DNA from: Platynereis dumerilii
Lineage: Eukaryota > Annelida > Polychaeta > Phyllodocida > Nereididae
DNA: 64,000 nt
Direction of reading: 5' to 3'
Assembly (NCBI GenBank): GCA_026936325.1
Contig: JAPTHN010000003.1
Span: 64,492,692 to 64,556,691, forward strand
A model generated the notes under the pieces. It was not told the origin of the DNA, did no database searches, and saw nothing but the letters and a program-made list of their open reading frames with translations. Numbering within the stretch: position 1 is the first letter of the stretch; every line of letters begins with the position of its first letter. Shown piece after piece: positions 48,701 to 59,156 of this stretch. The position numbers and the translations under genes are program-made.

Positions 48701-51700
48701 GAATTTGTCCATCGAAATATCTTTGCAATATATCATTCAAACATGGCCGTAGATGTTTTTGGTAATAGTTAGGTTGATTTTCCCATAGATGTTATATTTC
48801 TGGCAGGTTCAGTTTCGAAAGTGGTTTTAATCACCGTTTTAGTACAATTGAAAAGTATTTTTGGTAATGTCATATTTTCAGATACCCCCTTTTTGATTCA
48901 GCCTGATCAAGGAAACGAAACTGCCAGACTCTTTTATCACCAATCTTATCAGCCTCATTCGTATCTTTCAAAATCTGTAAATATCTCCAACAACTGAATT
49001 ACAACACCTTGTGGTGTCATTATAATATTTCACATTCCAGTACAGGTGGACTCCAGTTCTTTAATAGTATGGTATTTGGAGATAGGAACAGGCAGTGACA
49101 ATCTGTTATTACGAGAGTAATGGTGAGAATCCATATTGGTTGTAGTTGGAGTAATGTGTTAGAAGTATTTAGACTTCACTTACCCATTACAAACATCATT
49201 TGCCAATAGTGAATAGACAACAGTTAGAGGGTGATCCCTTGTCTGGTTTCTAGATAACCTGCAGGAAAAAAGTATCTTTTTTTTTTCAGAATGAAGATGT
49301 GATTTTGTCATACTGCTGGTTGTCATGATTGTTATCACAAATTAAATCCATTCAGAGAGGAAGGGATTGTTAATTTGGTTCACTTCATCACACTGGATGG
49401 ACTTAGTCATGTCCCCTTCAATGGGCCATTGTCCTTTCAATTAACTTTTAATACTCTGATAGTGCCCAGTACTCACGTTTTCTGCAACTTGGGCATACTA
49501 CTTGATCTTGCCCCTGAAAAAAGAGAGAGATAATGTGTTGTAAGTCTAAGATTTTGCTAAAATTGTTGTTGAGTACTACATGATTTTAAGGATATCATTT
49601 AATTCCAGGGTTTGGTTTCATTAGTCTTATGAATGATGAATATGTATAAATTATGATGGAATTAGGCCGTTCTGGTGGGGAAATAAGTTGACATTTCATA
49701 GCTATTTATCTGGAAAGCATGTTGAGTGGTCCGGACCACTTGCCAGGCACATTGCAGTTACTGTTTCCATTGACTGTTGATGTTTTCATAGTAGAAACCT
49801 TAAATAATTTATCTACCTTGCAGCATTTGAACATATTTCTTGTACTGCCATGCACAAATTAACTATTTTTCCACAAACAAATAGAAAATATCTTTTACAA
49901 ACAAATCACCACTTTAATCAAAATTCCTCTGCGTCATTCTCCTGCAAATATTTAATATCTGTAAAAATAAAATTGAGCAAAAGCCTTCTTTCATAATATT
50001 ATGCTGATTCAGAAAGATTTTGGTATAGGGTTTGATTGATTTTTCTTGAGGTGCCAAAAAATAGTAAAGTAGTTCAGGTAGATGAAATCATAGGTTTCCT
50101 CATTGATGGTTTATGAGAAAGGGCAATCTCTATGTTTTTAGCAAGTGGTCCTGACTTAGGAGTGTTCCGCAGTAGTATTTTAATTTCAGCCGGATGTTGT
50201 TAATTCTGATGTATACATCTTACCATTAACAGCTATGTTTTGGTAGTCTCTATGGATACATCTGTTTCTCTCCAACATTCTCATGTACAGGGAATCTGTG
50301 GGGCCATTGATGATAGGCCAGGTGACATTCAAATATCCTGAAATATCAAGGAAAACTTGGTGACAATTTTAACATTGAGTCAACAGACTTAAGTGTTAAC
50401 TCCAGCTGCAGTCAACTAAATTCAGCTTCAGACCAAAATGCGAAGTCAGTATGCAGTTCAGGTTTGACCGTTTGAAGCCATGGATTCTTGTTATTTTCGA
50501 ATAAGAGCATGGAATATTAATAATGTTAAATCAAAAAAGAGCAAAATTCTTTACCTGTTACTGATGAGGCCATGGGCCAGTCAAGTTCATTTGCAACAAC
50601 ATACGGCAAATACTGGAATACTTTCTATAACGAATAGATATCAACATATCAATTTACAATTTTACATATATATACATTTTAGTGCAGTTGCACTTGTAAA
50701 TCAAACATAGTTCTGTTTGCCAAAGCTGTCGTTTTAATTTGGATGCAAATTTGAAAGAACTCTTGGCATAATTATCTCTACTGGATGGATTATGAATGTT
50801 TTAAAAAGCTTTTTGTGCTACCAAAAAATGTTTGAAAGAAAATAGGCTGCATGATGTTTATCAATCACACAAAAGAAATGTGGCTCATCGATTATTTTAC
50901 AGCTAGAAAGCTAATAATTTCAGCTGTGAGCACTCTACTTACTTTATTCATGAGAGTAGGAGTGACCCATTCCTTTGGAATGTGGAAATGAGCGGATGCA
51001 GAGTCGCCTAACGCAGCAACTCCTCGATGGGGAGTCCCTTGGCAGAGCTCTTTCTCGAAGGACTCTCCTGTGTCTGGGTTTATTCCCTAGAAAAAAAAAA
51101 GAAGAGAGTAAAGTACTTCTTGCAGTTCTCTCCAGCAAGTACGGTAGGCCTACACATGGGCAGAACTGTTATAACTTATAAGGAGAACAGAATAATCATC
51201 TGATGTTTAAAACAAATCAATTTCAAAATAAACTTAATCCTTAAACTATATTGAAGTTCATAGTGCACCCTATTAATACTCTGTTCCACTATACAACTTT
51301 AAAAAGTTTGTGAAATTCCGGTTAAATCATTGAATTTGAAATTTGAAAACCAATCATTTTGCTACTTACGTAAATCCCATTACAGTTGCTATCAGAGAAT
51401 GTGTCATTCTCTAGAGGTCTGCAAACAAATATGAAGAAACTCAAGTAAACTGTGATTGTTAATTGGGTCCTCAATCATTTGAAAAACATAAGAATTAAGG
51501 AGGAACAATACCTTCTCCCTGGATAGTGAGACAAAAGAGCATCATTGCAATCCCTGCCCCTCCAGTCCGACCCTCTTAGTGTCTGAAAAAATAGAAAGAT
51601 ATCTGTGACTGTCACATATTTTAGCTATGCCTTAATGGTCTTTTTGAAATCTAGAAAATTTTACAGATGAAAAAGGTCTGTGAATTAATGTTTGGGTGTA

Positions 51701-54700
51701 TTATCTCAATTTATCTGGTCGATGCACTTTTGCTTGAGTTGAAAATTGAGAGTTAGTCAAATCTTCATCTTCTAACTGATTATTTAATTCATTTAACTGA
51801 TTATTTAATTCATTGATATGTTTGCTGTTCAGCAGCTGTTCAGCACTGGCTCATCAGATTCTTTTGAAATGCCACATTATTGTTCTTATAGCACATCCAC
51901 TAACCACCAGGGGGCTCATGCTGTTTTGCTAAAGCTTTGCATCCCCAATTTGTAACCCGTGGATTCTTGTTATATTTACCTCAATTGTACTGAAGGAATC
52001 TCCATCCAGATCTATGAGAGGATAATGGGCACTGAATCTGATAAAAAATATAATAAGATTTAAAAGAGATTAAGCAAGATAATATTGTGCAACATGATAA
52101 GAATTTATCACAGATTTATAATGAGATTTGATTACATGATGCTTATCTCTAAATCTATGACACGTTTTCATTCAAAAGTTATTGGGCTCAAGTTTCTGAT
52201 AAACCAGTTCTTTGTCACGTCAGAATGGGCTAGAAATTCGAAAATTGATATAATTTGGTATCTGGTTCACACACTGTAATACGCATTGCCTAATTAAATG
52301 TCAGTATGACATACAGTAAGATGTCACAGAAAAATTGGAAATTAAAAATGAAGATATTATTTATTACGCCGCATTCCATGAAAAAGATTATGTTTCGAAC
52401 CACTCATATAATAATGTTTAAGAATTATTGTTTGCCGGAACTAACATTCAATATTTCTACACATCTTTCTATAAATTGATCTGTCTATCCATCTTTCTAT
52501 CCATCTTACCTCTCAATTGATTGGCAGATGTCATGAATGCCTGGTAAGTCACAAATGCTTACTTTTGGACCAAACTGAAAAATGAATAAATTTTGATTAA
52601 TACCATAGCACAATGTCATTAACGAGCACAACAACTTATACAATGATCAACCATAATAGGACATTAGGACAATGTCTAATGCCAAACATAATCGAAAGAA
52701 AACGTGCATAATAAAAAGACACTGAATGAAATATAATCTGGGTGTTAGCTCATGAACAATGTTCAAATTTCTCATGTCTCAAAAGTAGTAAATTTTGTAA
52801 GAATTAGCTGTAAGGAATTTTAGCTATTAAAGCTTCCCACTACATCATTAAGGGATTGTGTCAAGACACAATCATATTATAACTTGGTTTGATTTATATT
52901 TATATAAGTCTAACCCAGACCAAATTGAGTTACTCATGTTTTCAGGCTGGAGGTTGGACTTATGAGATGAGTTGTTGGAAACAGCCCCCGGAGGCCATGA
53001 TACGGTATTTGTTGCTGCAAAGCGAAAGTCCAGTAGCATTCATAGAAAAAAAGAGAAAAAATATATCATTACTTGTACCTTGTTCCTAAACGTTCTTGTG
53101 ATGTTCCGATGTTTCCATATTGTTTTTGCAAAGCCACCCTAGAGAAATTAAATAAATGTTTTGAGATTATGTGAACACTTGTCTCTCAAGATGTTAGGAC
53201 CTAATTGAGACAGCAAAATAACTATCAAATTAAATTATGTTAAATTGGTATCATTAATGTTGAGTATAACTCTATAAGGACTAATTGAGGGGCTTATTAG
53301 TGACCAATTACCTCTGGTAAGGGATAAATATTACAAGTTGGTTTTCCATGCTCGGTGAAGCAAACTCCCATTGCTTGGCACACAACATCTGGAGTAGCTT
53401 TGGCCTCTAGGCTGAAAAGAAAATATTAGCAAGTGTAAAAGGCTCTTGGAGGATGCAGAATGGAGAATTTCAGACGATTTCCTGTTTGTATCTTAATTCA
53501 TCTGCAGTAAAGATCTCATTCTCAGTTGTATCAACCTGCATCAAGGGTTCGGTTCCAGGACATTACATTTAGGATGGTGATGTTTTATATTTACCAATTT
53601 TAGGGGATTAACCTGACAATAATCTCCTGTTTCTCTTGTCTGAATTTGCTGGAAACAGTGGAAGCTGAATCTATTCTGGAGAGTGTGTTTGAGGTTCACA
53701 TTTTGAACTTAAAACTCTTTGCATTCAGCACTGTCACAATACCATGTCGGATTGGCTATACATGTATATATAGACATTATGCAACCGAACAACTGAATAA
53801 CTATGCAATTAGATTAATGTCGTGAAATGCTCAAATTTCAAAGACTCCTAACTCGTTTTGTGAGCTCTAACATGTTTTAAGGTTAATTGATAGGAAAGGT
53901 AGTAATTACCAAAATGGCAAAAGCATTTACAGTAATAAATGACTCTTAGTAGAATGGATTATAAGAATGTTTGTAATTGTTTGTTGTGTAACTTCTTAAT
54001 AGTTTGGAATGCATTTTGATGATGCAAATTAATGGCATCATGCTACAATTACCAAACAATCATTCCTAAGACCTACAAAGCCGTTTGGAAGACAAATGAT
54101 AATGAGGGCACATTGTAATTGTTTGAAATGAGACTTCTAAGTTATCCAAGTAATAACACTGATGCACAAGACAATTACAGTAATTGAAAGATACTTACAG
54201 TTCTATAGCAAGGGGTGAAATAAACTCCAAGGCATCTTTGCACCCTTCTTTAAAAACCCCCTGGGGAAATAGGTGACAAGCTGTGGCAAATGTATCTGCT
54301 ATGTCCATGGCATGGAGCTGGGCAAGTTGCTCCAATACCCCTATGGTGAGGGTACACGCTGAAATTGGAATACACATGAGCTGTAGGTTTATTTTAGTTA
54401 TCACTTTGATTAAATAAACTCAATGTCAGTAATTGATGTAAGATATGATACATTTTGGCGATGAAGGGAGGATTTTTCTCTTATTTTTGCATTATTAATT
54501 TTCATATATTTCTGAGCTAATATTAGACTACTTTTGCTTGTTGAAAGGAATTTAATAATTCAAAGAATTTAATACAAACGTTTGCCTGTTGTTGTTTTTT
54601 TTAAAACTTTTTTGTTTTGCTTACCCTTTGGTAGGTTTTTGTGAAAATTAGTTTCATTACATGAAATGTTTATTGTTCCTGGTTGTGTAACCCTGAACTA

Positions 54701-55756
54701 GTAACATTATTTATAGAGAAACATAATTATTCAAATACTGGTTCAAGGAAATTGCCCAAGGATGGTCATGTTTTTTGTGACAATGTTAACTTTGGTACCA
54801 TAAATATACTTATAAATACGATAGATCATCAAGTCATAAATTTGGCACATGATACATGAGAGGAGCAGCAATTCACTGATGAATCAGTAATGATAGGTAG
54901 TGAATCACCACTTGTGATAAGCCATAGTTAACTCGTGGAGCAACCATGGGATGTTCAGGGTGAGGGCTTGGGCCAGTTGGGGTTATTATGTTGATTTAAA
55001 AAAAAATAGATATATGTAAATAATTTCCTGTCCAATTCCCAGTTTATGGTTGAATTTAAATGAAATCTCTCCTGTCATTCTTTCAATGATAATTGCTATG
55101 GGCTGGATCTCTTAACACTGTTGGCCTGTTTTTGATTTAGAAACAAAAATTATAGGATCATTTTATTAGGATGTCCTGTCTTCTAATAAATTCGTAATTA
55201 CCAATGTTTCTCCGAAATTAATAATTTCCCAACAAGGAAAACTCCCAAGCTCCTCTCCTGAATATCTTATGGTCGCCCCCTTATTGCAGTCATTCCGTGA
55301 TAACCAATTTCATTACTGGCAGTATAAACTTCATACAGTCCATCAATTAGTTTTTGGACTTTTAATTTCTTTACTGAAAATTAATTAGGCCCTAGCTCTA
55401 TGTCTGAAACTACGTTTTAGCTTTTAGAGCTCTTTAGCTCTTTCGTCAATCCAAATGAGTTCCCCCCCCCCCCTCCCAGTAGTGCCAGTAAAGTTTTCTG
55501 TAGACACTATTTATAATTTCACCTTTCTTAATTGGCAAGAATACTTGAAGCTAAAACTTTTATCAATTTACAAAGAATGTAGCCCTATAGTCTATTGATC
55601 ACTCATGTCACTGAGACAGTGAAGTGGCACTGGTCAGCTGTTCTGTCTGCAATGCATTTGTATGCACTTACCAGCGCATCCCTTGCCTCCATTGACATCA
55701 GAATTAGCTATCTGTATGGATAAGAGGATTAAGGTTGTCCAGAATAAAGTCTTCAT
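45735..55756 (-). CDS. AOAH: acyloxyacyl hydrolase, tandem copy 2 (562 aa, 19 exons, complete)
   Basis: Exons in transcript order: 55756-55672, 54358-54199, 53411-53312, 53138-53079, 52574-52510, 52037-51980, 51582-51512, 51418-51370, 51086-50943, 50624-50555, 50337-50224, 49513-49477, 49258-49184, 48489-48414, 48074-47919, 47519-47460, 46935-46839, 46344-46262, 45863-45735. Total 1689 nt; all phases equal those of copy 1, and only exons 1, 4 and 19 differ in length. It has a signal peptide, a saposin-B domain, calcium-site motifs (DLDGDSFS, RGRDCND, DSNCNGIY), Ser245 in GDSASAHFHI, Asn358 in LANDVC, Asp514/His517 in DGFHP, and the C-terminus FGDQGGY. Two positions next to catalytic motifs differ from copy 1 and human (GDSAS for GDSAG, AND for GND), and the second calcium motif is weaker (DCNDALLS). 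The reading frame is intact, so it is probably functional, perhaps with shifted substrate preference. An in-frame Met 25 codons upstream would bury the signal peptide, so I chose the Met at 55756. It is head-to-head with anillin. Confidence 0.95.
46124..46231. mobile_element. 108-bp GC-rich MITE in the last AOAH copy 2 intron
   Basis: The ends CCCTGTCAGCGTCCCTGGCG and (reverse complement of right) CCCTATCAGCGTGCCTCGGC pair over about 21 bp. The interior (GTCCGGCGTCGGCCCGGCGT) is far more GC-rich than the surrounding intron. Superfamily unknown. Confidence 0.75.
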
Positions 55757-56018
55757 GCCGTCTTTGAAATGACAATTTGTCCCATAAACCCGTGCCGTAG
55801 AAATCTGAGCTCCTAATGCTTTGTCTGTCAAATCTGACAGCTGTCAACAAGCGCACGTGACTTTGTTGACAGTTGCGAGACTCTCGTTGGGCGCGCCAGG
55901 CCACGAGACTTCAACCGCCAAAATTCAAACTTGCGAAAGTTGCAGAGAAGACAGAAGAAGGAACTTTTGAGTTGATCCCGCCGTTATTTTCACGAAGGGC
56001 GAGGATAGAACAAGAGTT
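55757..56018. promoter_or_regulatory. head-to-head AOAH2/anillin promoter region
   Basis: The 262 bp between the two start codons must hold both 5' UTRs and both promoters. It is locally richer in CpG than its surroundings. It shows an E-box CACGTG at 55854-55859, a GGCGCGCC block at 55890-55897, an E2F-like CCGCCAAAA at 55915-55923 and, touching it, TTCAAA (reverse TTTGAA, a CHR-type hexamer) at 55924-55929. E2F/CHR pairs are typical of G2/M genes such as anillin. I see no TATA box. The assignment of sites is inference from motif and place. Confidence 0.6.
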
Positions 56019-58071
56019 ATGGACGACCCTAGTCTACAGGTAAATATACTGACGTCTGTTACAATGCAGAATAGTCTGATTGCTGTGAAAGTTGCACGTG
56101 AAAGGCTGTTGCACAGAAAAACAGGTGCCCTCGTCTGCTGATTTTGCCATGTTGACATTTTCTTGTTTTTGAATGTGGATAGTGAACTTAAATCGTTATG
56201 ACTTTATATATCAACTTAGTACATTTCCTTTGTCTATAAAGATTATGGAATCCTAAATGATGTGGTGATTTTCTACAATTTTACAAAGTACAACAAAGCA
56301 ATGGGTTTTGAAAAAGTTGCCCAACTGTTTTGCATTCCTGAAGTGATCCACACCTGTCAAAATGCAAATTCCCATTTTGACATGCTTGATTGGTCTAACT
56401 GAAAGGTGAAGATACACAGACTGTAATCTATTGGATTGTAAAAGTCTAGATGTCAAGAATAGCTTCATGTTCTTGAAATGAAAATTGTTGGTTGACCAAG
56501 TTTGACTTGAGAAAAAGAAAAGAAAGATCATATTAATTTTGTGCTATTCTTGGCATGCTGCCAAAGTTTGAACTGCAGGCATCTGACAGATCTGTAGTTT
56601 CCTGAATCCTGGTGATAGCTGCTTTATCCTTTCAAATCTAAGTTCTAATCCAGACAATTGTAAAAAAAAAAAAGTTAAATTTCGATAAAGTGTTTCCCCT
56701 TTAATTTTCTTGACTTATTTTGGCATTTTGCTTTCAAACTTTCACTATTCATCCATACCGTAGTTGAAGTTCAACTTCAATAGTTTTTGATGTCATTGTG
56801 TGACTCAATCAACAACTATTTGTGGTTTTCTTGGTCCCAAGTGCAGAATATTTTTGAATTAATCAAAATGGCATGTAAAATATTTCAAGATGATAACTTT
56901 GTCGAGTAACTGAATAAATCTGTCTAGTATTGGTAACCGCTGGGTATCAGACTACTAGTTGACATACATGTGTCATTTTGAAGTTGAGTAATTGAAATAT
57001 GAAGTCGATCTGGTGATATTTATCCCGGCATCCACTGCCATCCAGTTGAAAACCCTACAAAATGATGTAATGAAGTCTATCAAGTTTAAAAGACCAGGAA
57101 GTGAACACCAATATTAGCTCTGGGCCTCTTCTAGATTATTAAAACCCTATCAGTTTCCATCCCCAGGAATTTTTTAATTTCACGGAAAGGCTGGAAGTAA
57201 TTATTTCCGGCACGCCTCGTCCTAAAATATTTATTTCTAAATCAGAACATACAGCATTAACCCAGAAATTATTGCTTTTAAGACTGCCTGGAATTTATTA
57301 ATCCAGACTGGGGGGGGAGGGTTACTTCTCTGACTTTTAGATACGGATGCGCCACGGTGATTTTGAAAACCGGAACCATTCTAATCCAGAAACTAATGCC
57401 AAAATCACAAACCATTCTAATTCTACAGAAAAAAAATTTGGCAGCCAATTTAATCTTTATGCTTTCAAAACCATTTTAATCCTCTTTTCAAGCCGATTCT
57501 AATGACACCAAACATGTTGGGGTTGCAAAAACCAGAACCAAATTAATCATAATTGTCAAAAAACCAAAACCATTTTAACCCAAAAGGCCAAAAACAAGCA
57601 CCATCCGACAGAGCCTCTATATATACATCCTTTCGGGGCGAGATAATGTTTTTTTTAAAGCATCCCCTGTTAATCCAAGAAAACCATATTGTGCAGGCCT
57701 ATGTCATTACTGCCTCATGTAGAAACTTCTCGTTATTGGTTATAATATTTATTCATGGTTTACATCTGTGGTGATATGATAGTTCACCAGCATTTTGTTT
57801 TAAAAATGCCTTTAAATTGGTATTTACAAATTGTTTCTGCACTAGTAAGTTACAGTTTGATCAACCAGTACTCTGTCAATAGTTGATTATATTGTTATTC
57901 AAAGTACTATACTAAACTACTTAATGTTTTTGTAGCGTCTCTTGGACCGGACGCTTGCTCGTCGTGAAAATCTCCAGAAGAAGATGGCAGAGATGAACAC
58001 ACCAGTGAGGAAACGTCCTGCTCTAGGAGAGAGCAATTCCATCAACGTCCCCGTCTCCCAGCAAGATGATG
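56019..58071 (+). CDS. ANLN: anillin, 5' part (first two coding exons; continues beyond the window)
   Basis: Coding exons 56019-56039 and 57936-58071, joined in phase 0 across a GT-AG intron, give an N-terminus beginning MDDPSLQRLLDRTLARRENL and running on through QKKMAE. This matches the human anillin start ([25 protein letters not shown]) almost residue for residue. Anillin is the actin-, myosin- and septin-binding scaffold of the cytokinetic ring; this extreme N-terminus precedes the myosin-binding region. A basic stretch (VRKRPA) follows. Exon 2 ends in phase 1. The anillin-homology and PH domains would lie to the right of the window. The ATG is 262 bp from the divergent AOAH copy 2 start. 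No in-frame ATG was sought further upstream; the homology to human supports this one. Confidence 0.9.
56040..57935 (+). other. ANLN: anillin intron 1
   Basis: A 1.9 kb intron bounded by GTAAAT and TTTTTGTAG. No element was recognised with confidence. First introns often hold regulatory sites, but I see none I can name. Confidence 0.6.
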
Positions 58072-58439
58072 GTTAGTTTTTTAACACTGCCTTTGATTCT
58101 TTAAAATTCATAAGGAATTTAAGCTACTGAAGTTTCTGAATTTCTTGTTTTCTCAATTAGTCTATTGGGGTCTGGACAGTGGCGGATGCAGGGGGGGGCC
58201 CGGGCCCCCACTAGACCACCAAGATTAATAGTGGCATATTGAAGAAAAATTGGCCAGCATTGTTCTTAAAAATTAGACTTGTGAAAAATGGGGCACTCAT
58301 GGTCACAGTGTCTTTATAACGAATGGTTTCAATGAATAACTTGTCACTTTTATTTCGTACATTTTAAAACATTATTGTTTTGGATTCTGGTGCGAAATAA
58401 CTGAAATTAGCATAAATATGTTGCTGTTGTTTTATGCAG

Positions 58440-58469
58440 AGCCAGAAGACGGTTTATCCGAGTTCTCAA
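58440..58469 (+). other. ANLN: tentative 30-nt anillin micro-exon
   Basis: A TATGCAG acceptor is followed by 30 nt open in the right phase (1 to 1), encoding EPEDGLSEFS, then a GTAAAT donor. It fits anillin exon 2 but has no human counterpart I recall. It could be an alternative cassette or chance. Confidence 0.35.
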
Positions 58470-59091
58470 GTAAATTCACTTTTGAAAAGTCTTGTTACAT
58501 GTTGCAAGTTTTGTGGGCACATTTTCCTATTGGTCATGGTGATGGGTGTTGCTGCATTGATGCACTGTTTTAGGTTTTTGTAACATGACATGTATGTAAA
58601 ATGCTTCAGGAATCAATGGATCATTTATAACTTTAGGTTAAAGTATTTAACTCCGGAGAGCCAAGGAAGGCATGAATTGTTCGCACTAACAAATTTTGTC
58701 ATAATTTACCTTTTTAAATGGTTTCGTATTTGATGAAAGAGATATGCACAATGTGAATAACTTCACATTGAGAGTTGAACTAAGATCTTGTGATTAATTT
58801 ATGAACTTATTTAGATTTATTCACAGATATCTTTGAATCACAGATTCCCAGTTCTTATAAGAATCATGTGATGACTTTCTTTCTGTTTGGTCAACTGGGT
58901 CACACCTCTGGCATTAAAGTTTGTTTTGTAATTTGGGCAAAGTTTTCCATTGCTCTAAGGTTATCTGCTTATGCACCTAATACGCTAATGTCCTGTTGTA
59001 GTTTTACGTCAAGTTGAGGCTGCACGTTTAATTGCAAATTCATTGATTATCAGAATGTCAAGTAGTGCAATAAATTTAATCTATGATAATT
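58470..59091 (+). other. anillin intronic sequence, nothing recognised
   Basis: AT-rich sequence between the last visible anillin exon and the Helentron-like elements. Confidence 0.4.
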
Positions 59092-59156
59092 AAACTTCAC
59101 TTATACCATAGGTGAAGTTTCTTGTTTTCGTAAATATTTTTATTATTATTATTATT
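59092..59156. mobile_element. 5' stub of a Helentron-like element
   Basis: 65 bp of AAACTTCACTTATACCATAG and following sequence, the same as the 5' start of the full element that follows directly. It is interrupted at the AT-rich microsatellite by the next copy. Confidence 0.7.
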
